DNA from: Hyunsoonleella jejuensis
Lineage (GTDB): Bacteria; Bacteroidota; Bacteroidia; Flavobacteriales; Flavobacteriaceae
Direction of reading: 5' to 3'
Length of the DNA stretch: 64,000 bases
Assembly: GCF_900111025.1 (NCBI RefSeq)
Contig: NZ_FOFN01000001.1
Coordinates: 1,054,001 to 1,118,000 of the forward strand
Shown: piece after piece, positions 25,701 through 35,221 of the stretch
Layout: each line of letters starts with the position of its first letter
How positions within the stretch are numbered: position 1 is the stretch's first letter
Program-made: the position numbers and the translations under genes
Notes under the pieces: generated by a model
What the model was told of the DNA's origin: nothing
Seen by the model: only the letters and a program-made list of their open reading frames with translations
Databases searched by the model: none

Positions 25701-28052
25701 TTATCTCTTTTGTTTAAGAAATTCTTTTAGTGTTATTGTGGTTATATTTAATCCTTTAGATTTTATCTGTAAACCATTATCTGATGTTAATATAATTGGG
25801 TTTTCAGATTTAAATTTTAAAGCAACGGTTAGAATAAGATTATCTGGAGAACGTTTACTAAAATCATTTGAAAGTAAGGAAGCATCTGAAATCTCCATTC
25901 TTAAATCTCTCTTGTCTATATGATGGTTAATGGATTTTAAAGCTTTTTGCACATTTATTTTCCTTTCATTATCTAGTTTAGACTTTAAGTTATCAAGCTC
26001 ATCTAAAACTTTAGCTGATAAGATTACTGGATATTTTTTATTTATTTTGGAAATAATGTCTGGATAATCTACAAATACATTTGTATCAATTATATATAGA
26101 TTTTCTTTGTTTTTTTTAATCTCCTTTTTTGGTTTTTCAAATTTTGAAACATCTATTTTGTCTATCACTTTGATTTTGATAACACTGTTTGGTTTTTGCA
26201 AACTAGATTGACTGCTTTCTATAATATTATCTTCTAACAAGTTTTGTTGATTATTCTCTTCTGGATTGTTAATGCGAGCATTTGCTTTAGCGTCGTTTTG
26301 TGCAGATTTAGCGATTACGCCTGATACTGAATTTATTGTAAAGGTAAATTCATCTCTAAGTTTGGAAAGATAATTGCCGACCTCATTCGGAAGATTTACT
26401 AAACGGTCAAAATCTTGTTCTACTAAAATATACGTACTTTTTTTAGCACGACTTGTCGCTACATTAAATCTATTAATATTGTAGGAAAACGAACTTGATT
26501 TTGGAATTACATAGAAACAATAATCTACATCCAGACCTTGTACTCTATCCACAGATTCAATTGAGAAATTTCTTGAATTAGTCTTTGATTTTAATTTTTG
26601 TTGTAAATAGGTAAGTGTTTCTATATAAGGTGTTAAAACTGCAATTTCATTACCTTTTAGCTCTGTTAATTCATTTAATCCCTTTACCAAAAATTTTATC
26701 ATTTGACTTAAAACATCTCCTTGCTTATTAGAAAATTGCACTAACGTTGGGCCCCCATTAGAATGCGTAATTGAACCAAACTCTTTCATTTTCTTTAAAT
26801 CCATCTCAATATTTTCGTACAAGGATTTAGATTGAATAGTGTTGTTATAAAAACAATTTGTAAATCTTGTAGAACGTTTTGTAAGTCTGCGTGTTTCTAT
26901 TTTACGATTAAATGAAAAGTTTCTAATTTGACTCAGCGTGTTCATACCGTTTATGAGTGCATCAATGTTGGAAAACATCTTATAATTCTTGTTAGTAACG
27001 ATTGGTAGAATTTGCTTTGGATCTCCAACTACAATTACTTTTTTACCCACTTTACAAGCAGCTGCAATAGTTGTTAAATATGCTTGTGATGCCTCCTCAA
27101 CAATAATGTAATCGAAGGAAAGAGTGTGTTCTTTCCAAATTCTAGAAAACTGATAAAATGTTGTCAAAATTAAATGCCCCTTAGACGGTAAAAGGTCTTT
27201 GGTATTTATAAGTTTCGGAAACTTTCTTCTCTCATCAATCGATATGGGCAATTTCGAAACACGTTGTTCATCAAAAAGTTTGTCAAAAAACGGTTTTTCA
27301 CAAACTTCAACTGCTGCTTTATTTGTTAAAGCAGTAATTAGAACTGATTTATTGGATAACACTAAACGTGACACTAAATCTGCTACCTGATGTGTTTTAC
27401 CTGTTCCAGGAGGCCCTTGAAAAACATAGACTCTTGATTTTTCAACCTCTGTGATTATTTGTTCTGCTATATCAATCTCTTCTGTAAGTAGTTTTGGGTT
27501 TAAATTACTTTTTAAATCAAATTTAAAACTTAATATTTTTTCCCAAAGTTCATAACCATCAGCATTAAAGCTCTCACTAAATTCTTTTAAATTCTGCAAA
27601 TACTCATATGGTGGTATTGTTGGACCAAAAGCCAATATTTGATTGTATTGTAGACTTTCAATAAATTCAGCATCCATTTCTCTAATCAGCATAGTAATCC
27701 AACCTTCACGTTTTGACGGAATGTAGTCTACAATTTTTGTATCAGTACGATTTCTATCCTTTAATAAATCTGAATATGTAAGGTTACCCCAACTCGAAGG
27801 TCGTTCTAAACCAGTCTGTAAAGTGAAACACGTTAATTTTTGGTCTAGACGAGGAGCGTGGTATTGCTTGCCTGTAGGTATATCTACAAATACATTACCT
27901 CTTTTCTCATCTAATCCACGATATTGACCAACATAAACATCTCCATTTTGAAATAATGAAAGTCCAGTTGCATTAAAGATTTTTTTAACCGAGAACTCTA
28001 ACTCCTTAAGTTCTTCTGCATAAAATTTTACTTGATTTTCTTTTGTCACCAT
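25701..28052 (-). CDS. superfamily 1 helicase fused to a PIN nuclease domain
   Basis: 783 residues. After about 200 N-terminal residues with a beta-rich part comes an UPF1/Dna2-like helicase: Walker A GPPGTGKTH near 213-221, IIVEEASQ (DEAA-like box) near 317, VVGDPKQILP near 343, and near 510-545 SVDRVQGLDVDYCFYV and NVATSRAKKSTYIL. After a polar linker (about 575-645) a PIN domain begins IDTNVFVDYPD near 653, with SAKVLDELDNLK and SPDNLILTVAL supplying further acidic residues and LTSDNGL at the end. It probably unwinds and cuts nucleic acid, RNA being plausible. Three bases after the preceding gene. Confidence 0.85.
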   Translation of the reverse strand: MVTKENQVKFYAEELKELEFSVKKIFNATGLSLFQNGDVYVGQYRGLDEKRGNVFVDIPTGKQYHAPRLDQKLTCFTLQTGLERPSSWGNLTYSDLLKDRNRTDTKIVDYIPSKREGWITMLIREMDAEFIESLQYNQILAFGPTIPPYEYLQNLKEFSESFNADGYELWEKILSFKFDLKSNLNPKLLTEEIDIAEQIITEVEKSRVYVFQGPPGTGKTHQVADLVSRLVLSNKSVLITALTNKAAVEVCEKPFFDKLFDEQRVSKLPISIDERRKFPKLINTKDLLPSKGHLILTTFYQFSRIWKEHTLSFDYIIVEEASQAYLTTIAAACKVGKKVIVVGDPKQILPIVTNKNYKMFSNIDALINGMNTLSQIRNFSFNRKIETRRLTKRSTRFTNCFYNNTIQSKSLYENIEMDLKKMKEFGSITHSNGGPTLVQFSNKQGDVLSQMIKFLVKGLNELTELKGNEIAVLTPYIETLTYLQQKLKSKTNSRNFSIESVDRVQGLDVDYCFYVIPKSSSFSYNINRFNVATSRAKKSTYILVEQDFDRLVNLPNEVGNYLSKLRDEFTFTINSVSGVIAKSAQNDAKANARINNPEENNQQNLLEDNIIESSQSSLQKPNSVIKIKVIDKIDVSKFEKPKKEIKKNKENLYIIDTNVFVDYPDIISKINKKYPVILSAKVLDELDNLKSKLDNERKINVQKALKSINHHIDKRDLRMEISDASLLSNDFSKRSPDNLILTVALKFKSENPIILTSDNGLQIKSKGLNITTITLKEFLKQKR

Positions 28053-28055
28053 AGA

Positions 28056-31000
28056 TTAAAACTTAAAATCATCACCGCCTACAGCTCCATTTTCTGCTTT
28101 ATTAAATTGGCTTTTCTGTTTGAGCTTAGAAAATAAACTCTCTTTCATTTTTTCACTAGTCACCAATATTAAATGTGATTCAGATTCTAAAGCATTAAAA
28201 ACACCATCAATCTCAGATGTAAACTTATTGTTAGGAACCCTAAACAATACATTTTCAGCCAATTCTTCCTCTAGCAATTCAAGCCTGTTTTTGAATAATC
28301 TTGGGCTATTACCTGGATAAATTGCAAGTAAGTACATAAAGTCATCTTGCATCATATCCCAATGCTCTTTATCTAAATACAATAAACCACCTTTAGCACT
28401 TCTAACAATACAATTTACTTGATTGCCATCGGGGTCTATAATATCAGTTAAAGCAGCTCCTGCATTGTTGACGTTAGAAACATCATATCCATTTTCATCT
28501 AAAAAATATACTGCGTGTGTTTTTGCATTACCGCTTTCTCGTTTTTGGTCTTCCTCAGAAATACCCAATCTGTCTTGTAAAAGTCTATCAATATCTTCCT
28601 TATAATCAAACGAGTCTTCATCAAGAAGAGATTCATTTTGAAGTGTTTTGTAATGCCAATCCTTCAACTTAGATAGCATATTATCTGGAAAGCTTTCAGG
28701 CAAATTGTTTAAAATATCTCTTTTCAAAACTTTAGATATATAATAGTTGCCATCATTAGCTACTTTTAAGTCCTCCATAAATGTGTTAATAGTAATGCCG
28801 TTGAAAGACCTTGTATAAGGAATTTCGTCACCATCATATATGTAAATAGGATAATCACTTCTATGTTCCCATTTGTTGTAAAATGGCTCATCCCAAAGTT
28901 TTGATTTGGATTCTAAAGTCTTTATATCAGCAGACTCTTCTAATTTAACCGTCGTAATATTAAAATAATCTGAAAGCTTACCAATGCTCTCATCAATGCA
29001 ATTCGGACTATTAAGACTTTTATTTAAAGAACTAATTATTGAATCGGAGAACTCACTTTGAATACTGATTTTTAAAAGCTCAGTTTCTACCCTAACAGCT
29101 TGAAGGCTGTATATTCTATTACCTTCTTTATCTATAGATTTAATTAAAGGAACTGTGATTCTTTGAATACCGTCATTAAACCTTATACAATCATTAATCT
29201 GTTTTATTACCGAAATGTTGTGAGTTATAATATTCGGATTGTAACTAGAAAGCCAAACTATAGTATTCCAAATAATCTGAGTGTTTGGTTTAGACTCTTC
29301 ATAATACCTTATTACTGTATTTTGTTCATATTCAGTAGCTATCATATATTTTCTCATGGATACTATAGTACTATCAGTTCCATTATACCCTAGCTTTGAT
29401 AAAAATTCGAATCTTTTTACTTGGTCTATATATACCCACTCCTCAAGCCATTTAGGAATATATTCAGATTCGATAGCAAAATTTTTATCAACACAGTTTC
29501 TTAAAGTTAGGTCGTGAAAAAGGAAATTTGATAAATCAGTAAACTCCAGATCAAATAATATATCCAGAAACTTTTGATAGGAACTGTGAATTTGTTCTTC
29601 TGTACCATTTTCTAAGTAGTAGTCGTCAAAATGTTTTTTCGACCAATTTCTATTATTACCTAAAGATTTATCAATCAACTGAAAAATAACTTGTTCAACA
29701 GAATAGAATGATTGCCCCTCTTCTTCTATTTCATAATGAATTTCCTGTGGTTCTAATATTCTTGTCTTAAAAATGAATTTCCTCAGTTTTCTTTTATCTG
29801 TAATTTGTGTAAAAGATTCTATTATTTCTTCAAGTATATCTGACTCGCCTTCGTACTCATTTAAAACTTCTGAAAGATGTAATCCTTTTATTATTTTTCC
29901 TTTACCAAACGAAATCAAATTACTGGTATCAAAATCAGCTAGTTGCTGTTCGTTAACTAGAATTTTACTTTTTAATTCATTGATATTAGCAGAAACTTCA
30001 ATAGGTATTTCAACTGATTCATCAATTGTTTTAAGTAAATTATTTATAATGATATGTTCTGGTGAATCACTACCATATTCTTTACCTGTATTGAGTTTAA
30101 ACTCATTTAAATTGGTTATAAACCCATGCAGCATTGCAGTTGAAACGTTTGCTGGAAGGTGCAATGCTAAATTTTGGTCATATTCGCTAGATTCAATTAG
30201 TGCCTTTAATAATCGATCTCCTTGTAGCAAACCAAGGATTGTGCGATTTTCACTAGATAAATTACTGTCCAGTTCTTTAAATAATGTGGAAAGTTCGGCA
30301 TTTGATTGAATATAGGTTTTTAATGCTTTGTCATTTCCGTCAAAAATCTGTATAGCTTCAATTTCTTCAATCTTATAATTACCCTTGGTATTTATAACAA
30401 TTGTATAATTTTTAAAGAAGTCTCCAAATCCACCATCATCTTCCATCCAATCTAATAGTATATTGGCTTCTAACATTTTCAGTTCTTCAACCTCTGACCA
30501 ATCTATATCTGAGCTGTCATCAGTTTTTATCTGGAATGCTTTTATTAATGCCCCACATTCTTGAACAGGAAGTATCTTTAGCTCAGCCTTTTGAAAGACC
30601 GTCTTTATTATTTCAAATTTATCAGTGGATAAATCCTTAAAAGCTTTTGACCAATAGACCTTATCAGACGTTTCAAATCTAACCTCATCATCTACATATA
30701 GCCAAGGAATGGAAGCCCATTGAGCACTAGAAATGTCGTCTGGATTATCAATCCAGCTGTACATAGCCTTTAAATCGCTTACATAATTATTGATGTTTTT
30801 TGTATCAAACTGTTGCGACCATTCCTCAAACAAATCTTCATCAAGAATAAAGGATGTGAATATTTCATCTTTGGCTATTAACTGTTTTTTTAAATCATCT
30901 GTGAGACCGTTAAACTCTGTCTCCTTGATTCTAAATTTATCGATACTATTTACCTCTAAATCCTCTTTATGACTTAATAGTTGCCATATAGGACGAGGAC

Positions 31001-33698
31001 TGTCGCTTTCATCTATAAACAGTTTTAACCTGCCAAAATATTTATCTGGACCAATACCAACCATAAACGCACTGTTTTGAAAGAAGTCAATCAGTTTTAG
31101 TTTTGATGTAACAGGCAACTTATGAATATTGGCATTTGAAGCTATTCGCTCATAGGCAAGCGTTTTATCGTTTATATAACCATTTATGCTATGCAGGAAT
31201 TCTTTAATATTAGAATATTTGTCTAGGTTTAGCTGGATGGTGTGATACCCCAATTCTTCAATAAGAGTTTCATACTGTGAAGTATGCTCATTTATTAACC
31301 AAGCATCATCCTCATCAATTAATCGCTCTAATGAGAACAAAGCATTATTATGCACTATAAAAGGAATCTTGCCAAAATCATCTGGGATGTATTTTACAAG
31401 CTTATTTAGCCATTTTAATAGTTCAGGTTTTTCATATAATGCTCGTTGAGCAATTATGCTTCCTAAGCTCTCACAAAGTTCTGGCGTAATTTGTTCTGCT
31501 AGTTCTTCTATATCTATGACCTCAACATCTAAGTAATCATAGTCTTTTAAATAATTAGCATCAAGATTTGAATTTGGAAGTCTTTTTTCGGTATCTATTA
31601 TATCATAGAATATTTCGTTGCCAAATAATTCTATTAATCCTGAATCATCGATTATGGTGTCTGACAACAATTGTACCTGATCGTTGTCATTGATAACAAT
31701 TTCTGTATTTTCAAGTTGTTCCAGGTACTTTGCATTATAGCTTTCTATAATTTGTTGAGCCGTATCATCTTCAGGCAAAGGGTTTTTCAAGAGTAATGAT
31801 AAATATGAACTGTTAGTGTCTTTATCATTAAGAAACTCCTGAGCAAAATAGGCCAAGGTTGCTACGTGTTTTTCAGCGACCTTAATCATTATGTATTTGT
31901 TCCAAGGATTGTCGCCTTGAATACGCTGCCTATCTGATGAGGGTACAAAGTCAGCATTAACTAAGAAAGGAAGCTGAAACCTAGTATCTTCCATTGGTAA
32001 ATAAGTAAACAAACTCGAATATTTCGGTAGACCATTTGTATATTCTTTTTCTGGAGAAATCTTATTATCAACCAATGAGATACCAAAAGAGATTTCTGTT
32101 TCGGTAGCTGATGCGAGTTTAGGCGGTATAGTTTCAATCTCTCTACCTTCTAAATCTGTGAAATAATAAGTTACTTCATTATAATCATTAATTTTTGATT
32201 GTTTTTTTAACCCTATGCCTAATTGTTTAAACGCTTCATCAGAAACCTCTATATTTTCAAATGTTTGCTTTGTGTAGTAAAACTTAAGATTTTCTGCCCC
32301 CTTTAATTTTTGTATCTCAATAATACCTTTGCTATCCTTTCTTAATACCATTACTCCATTTCTGCGAGCATTAAATTTTGAAGTATTTCTTAAAAATAGA
32401 AGAAATTGTGGACGCTTAGTAATATTATCAATAGCGGTTTTGTAATCCTCAATATTATTTTCACCTAATTTCAGTGCAAACTGAACAGGATTATTAAAGT
32501 TGTTGAAATTACTGTCTATAAATTCACTTGGTAAATTGTTTTGCCATATTGGTATTACTTGCCAAGGTATATCTGTTGAGCCATTAAAACGTAATCTTTG
32601 ATTACGGTATTTTAATTTATCTTCGTCTAAAAGCTCAGGATATTTTTGATAACGCTCACTACTGAAATAAAAATTATCAAAATCTTCAAACAAAGGAGTA
32701 TTCCTTAAAAAGGCGAATTGATACCCTCCAGATTTTAACCAAACCTCAGTGCTATCAGTAAACACGGATTTAAAACCGATTCCTTTATAACCTGTTTTTT
32801 TACTGTCGCCTCGTTTTGTGCTTTCAGCGGCACTTGTGATGGCCTCAATATCATCTTTGTTAAATGGAGCCCCATCATGCATCACAAAGAAATAATCACC
32901 ATTAATATCAATGTGAAATCCCACCTTTTCTTTGCCTGGTGCATCATCAGCATTTTGAAGCAATTCAAAAATCATTCGTTGCTTAGATGAATACATTCCT
33001 TTACCAATTTCACGCATAAGATTTGCAATCATCTTATTTGCTTCTGGATTATTTAACCTTTCAAATCGCAAGCGAATATATTCTTGATAAGGGTTGGATT
33101 CTAAAATTTCAATTGTATTGGGTATAGCACTTGGTAGTTTTCCTTCGTTTTCAATAAAGGCAAATTGATAGTAACTACCTTCTTTTAATTCTAGATTAGG
33201 TGATACATACACTTTTTGTGATTCTCCTTGAAACATCAAAATTTCACCAGTTTCAGAAAACATAACGTTTTCAAAGCAGGCAAAAGATTCAGATGTTTTG
33301 TGATACACTCCAATATATTTTATACCAGTATCAATATCTGGATTCTTCTTTGAAAGGAGTTTTTCTACTTTATTTTGATTTAACTCTGAAACGGATTTAA
33401 TCTCTAAAGAAAAAGGATTGTTTTTTCCTTTTGGGTTATCTGTATGCCCTAGTTCTACTTTATAGTATGAGCCATCTGATAAAGTTGAACTGTTGCTGTA
33501 ATAAAATGAAACTCGTTTATCTAAAACTTCTACACCATCAAACTCAGGGTAATAAAGTTTCATTCTACTTATAGGATTCGTGAAATGATTAAAAAATCCA
33601 GCGTTTTTATTGAATCTTTTGAAAGTGGCTATAAATGCCAAATCTTTTGATTTCCAATATTTTTTAAGTTGTTCGGTATAATTGATCATAATTAACAT
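28056..33698 (-). CDS. giant sacsin/Hsp90-type ATPase protein
   Basis: 1880 residues, one of the two largest proteins here. An N-terminal part of about 230 residues is followed by a GHKL ATPase domain: ELLQNADDA (Asn249, Asp251-252), DGAPF near 276 and GYKGIGFKSVF at 303-313, all intact for ATP binding. FLVNADFVPSSDRQRI near 570-585 is typical of the sacsin-like group. The long middle has no recognised domain. Near 1750-1830 HAVYFLDENGYDVSNVNNAG ... DIIDPDG ... CIVRSAKGGLLYL recalls DUF3883 but with the nuclease EVK replaced. Probably a large ATP-driven sensor or scaffold in the defence operon. ATG at 33689 is an equally possible start. Confidence 0.8.
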   Translation of the reverse strand: MLIMINYTEQLKKYWKSKDLAFIATFKRFNKNAGFFNHFTNPISRMKLYYPEFDGVEVLDKRVSFYYSNSSTLSDGSYYKVELGHTDNPKGKNNPFSLEIKSVSELNQNKVEKLLSKKNPDIDTGIKYIGVYHKTSESFACFENVMFSETGEILMFQGESQKVYVSPNLELKEGSYYQFAFIENEGKLPSAIPNTIEILESNPYQEYIRLRFERLNNPEANKMIANLMREIGKGMYSSKQRMIFELLQNADDAPGKEKVGFHIDINGDYFFVMHDGAPFNKDDIEAITSAAESTKRGDSKKTGYKGIGFKSVFTDSTEVWLKSGGYQFAFLRNTPLFEDFDNFYFSSERYQKYPELLDEDKLKYRNQRLRFNGSTDIPWQVIPIWQNNLPSEFIDSNFNNFNNPVQFALKLGENNIEDYKTAIDNITKRPQFLLFLRNTSKFNARRNGVMVLRKDSKGIIEIQKLKGAENLKFYYTKQTFENIEVSDEAFKQLGIGLKKQSKINDYNEVTYYFTDLEGREIETIPPKLASATETEISFGISLVDNKISPEKEYTNGLPKYSSLFTYLPMEDTRFQLPFLVNADFVPSSDRQRIQGDNPWNKYIMIKVAEKHVATLAYFAQEFLNDKDTNSSYLSLLLKNPLPEDDTAQQIIESYNAKYLEQLENTEIVINDNDQVQLLSDTIIDDSGLIELFGNEIFYDIIDTEKRLPNSNLDANYLKDYDYLDVEVIDIEELAEQITPELCESLGSIIAQRALYEKPELLKWLNKLVKYIPDDFGKIPFIVHNNALFSLERLIDEDDAWLINEHTSQYETLIEELGYHTIQLNLDKYSNIKEFLHSINGYINDKTLAYERIASNANIHKLPVTSKLKLIDFFQNSAFMVGIGPDKYFGRLKLFIDESDSPRPIWQLLSHKEDLEVNSIDKFRIKETEFNGLTDDLKKQLIAKDEIFTSFILDEDLFEEWSQQFDTKNINNYVSDLKAMYSWIDNPDDISSAQWASIPWLYVDDEVRFETSDKVYWSKAFKDLSTDKFEIIKTVFQKAELKILPVQECGALIKAFQIKTDDSSDIDWSEVEELKMLEANILLDWMEDDGGFGDFFKNYTIVINTKGNYKIEEIEAIQIFDGNDKALKTYIQSNAELSTLFKELDSNLSSENRTILGLLQGDRLLKALIESSEYDQNLALHLPANVSTAMLHGFITNLNEFKLNTGKEYGSDSPEHIIINNLLKTIDESVEIPIEVSANINELKSKILVNEQQLADFDTSNLISFGKGKIIKGLHLSEVLNEYEGESDILEEIIESFTQITDKRKLRKFIFKTRILEPQEIHYEIEEEGQSFYSVEQVIFQLIDKSLGNNRNWSKKHFDDYYLENGTEEQIHSSYQKFLDILFDLEFTDLSNFLFHDLTLRNCVDKNFAIESEYIPKWLEEWVYIDQVKRFEFLSKLGYNGTDSTIVSMRKYMIATEYEQNTVIRYYEESKPNTQIIWNTIVWLSSYNPNIITHNISVIKQINDCIRFNDGIQRITVPLIKSIDKEGNRIYSLQAVRVETELLKISIQSEFSDSIISSLNKSLNSPNCIDESIGKLSDYFNITTVKLEESADIKTLESKSKLWDEPFYNKWEHRSDYPIYIYDGDEIPYTRSFNGITINTFMEDLKVANDGNYYISKVLKRDILNNLPESFPDNMLSKLKDWHYKTLQNESLLDEDSFDYKEDIDRLLQDRLGISEEDQKRESGNAKTHAVYFLDENGYDVSNVNNAGAALTDIIDPDGNQVNCIVRSAKGGLLYLDKEHWDMMQDDFMYLLAIYPGNSPRLFKNRLELLEEELAENVLFRVPNNKFTSEIDGVFNALESESHLILVTSEKMKESLFSKLKQKSQFNKAENGAVGGDDFKF

Positions 33699-33707
33699 GA
33701 ATAATAT

Positions 33708-35201
33708 CTAAATTTCATATATTTTATCTAAAACCTCAAAAATCTTTACCATAGCATAAGTGTCAAGTTTACAATACTCCAACAAGTCTTTTCTCGTTTT
33801 TTCATAATCTCCATGATATTCTCCACTTGCCATTTGAGCAAATACTGTACTTGCAGTACCACCTTCTTTGATATTTAATTCTTGGTACGATAAGTCTGGA
33901 ACTAATGCAGGTAATACATATTTTATAGAATAGCTCCCTTTCATTTCTGGGGTGTAATACCAACGCTTTTGAAACGGAATCATTAAATCTTTTAAGCGAT
34001 CTATAATATTGTTTATCTCATTAGTATATTGTGGGTATACCGTTATTAAATCCTTTAATTTTCCTCTTTCAAAACCTATATTGTAGACTAATATATCGCC
34101 AGAAATGTCACAATCATCTATTAATTGCTTTACAAAACCTGTTCGAGGATCTTCGTTGGTTGTGGTTTCTGCTAAATATTCATGATGCTCTAAAACTCCA
34201 TTCTCATCTGATAGGGTGTGTAGTGAGTATTGAAAAACAAATTGTTGATATGGCCTAGTGTTATCATAAATCGGAATTGCAGAACCCATGGTTTCGAAAT
34301 CCAAAAAAAATAATGGGTAGCTTAGGTCTTTTATAAATGCCGAGATATTCTTTTTGTCAATATGCTCGGTATTATCTAACTCGCTTATTACTTGTAAAAG
34401 TTGGGGTTTGTTTAAAGGGTTATCGGTTAAATCTATCTGATCAAATGTAGTGATGCCTTTTTCATATAATTGAAACTTTTTACTAGTCCATAAATTGGCA
34501 ATATCGAATATGGAATACTCAGGAATGTGTTTCCAACAATGTCCTTTAAAATCGCAGGAGTAAGGGGAGTCGCAATGAGCACCAATATCAATATTGGGGA
34601 TTGTCTCTTGTCTTATAACTTGCTTTAAATTTCCAACCTGGTTTGGTATGTTTGGAATTACTTCTTGAACTTTATCAAATACAGATTCTATAGTAAACAA
34701 TTCATGAATATTAATTACTCCACTTTTCACATATTGGTTATTGATGTATACTATGGAAATGTCTTTTAGATCAACACCAGAATTTACAATTGTGTAGTAT
34801 TGTATGGCCGCATCATAGATATAGGTATCTGAAACACTGGTTGAACTTTTTACTTCATAGGCTTTCCAGCCATCTGCTTCTTTCACAAGGATGTCTAAAG
34901 CTCCTAAAACACCATTAAATTGAAATGTGGCTTCATAAATAATGGACTCTCCTCTTTTGATAAACTCATCTGTTTTAAAAACAGATTCTTGCATTTTAAA
35001 ATGGCTGGAGGATGATGCATCTACGCCATTTGGAAATAATTCTTGAGCTAGTAATCCAACTTTATTTCCTTGGTCAAAAATTGCTTGCTGCTTAGGTGAA
35101 ATTTCATCCCTTAAATTGTAATCATGTTTATACAAATACAATGATTTCTCACATTGTAAGCCTCTTATAAATGTAGATTTAGAAAGGATGGGTTTCTCCA
35201 T
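33708..35201 (-). CDS. DUF2779 protein: Cas4-like nuclease with DnaQ-like exonuclease domain
   Basis: 497 residues. N-terminal PD-(D/E)XK fold with Asp103 (GALDILV) and Glu116-Val-Lys118 (YEVKSST). Cys17, Cys210, Cys216 and Cys222 are spaced as in Cas4 and AddB, where four Cys hold an iron-sulphur cluster. C-terminal half is RNase H-like: FFLDFETMGS (Asp301, Glu303), NIGFERGKL and LEYCKLDTYAM, the exonuclease acidic motifs. Both nuclease sites look intact. Likely degrades or trims DNA ends within the defence system. Spaced 20 bases from the gene before and 9 from the one after. Confidence 0.85.
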   Translation of the reverse strand: MEKPILSKSTFIRGLQCEKSLYLYKHDYNLRDEISPKQQAIFDQGNKVGLLAQELFPNGVDASSSSHFKMQESVFKTDEFIKRGESIIYEATFQFNGVLGALDILVKEADGWKAYEVKSSTSVSDTYIYDAAIQYYTIVNSGVDLKDISIVYINNQYVKSGVINIHELFTIESVFDKVQEVIPNIPNQVGNLKQVIRQETIPNIDIGAHCDSPYSCDFKGHCWKHIPEYSIFDIANLWTSKKFQLYEKGITTFDQIDLTDNPLNKPQLLQVISELDNTEHIDKKNISAFIKDLSYPLFFLDFETMGSAIPIYDNTRPYQQFVFQYSLHTLSDENGVLEHHEYLAETTTNEDPRTGFVKQLIDDCDISGDILVYNIGFERGKLKDLITVYPQYTNEINNIIDRLKDLMIPFQKRWYYTPEMKGSYSIKYVLPALVPDLSYQELNIKEGGTASTVFAQMASGEYHGDYEKTRKDLLEYCKLDTYAMVKIFEVLDKIYEI

Positions 35202-35221
35202 ACTGTTAAGATTTATGACAT

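Noticed and set aside
29773-30309. 178-codon plus-strand frame inside the giant ATPase gene
   Set aside because: Serine-rich antisense artefact typical of AT-rich DNA; the minus-strand gene is intact across it.
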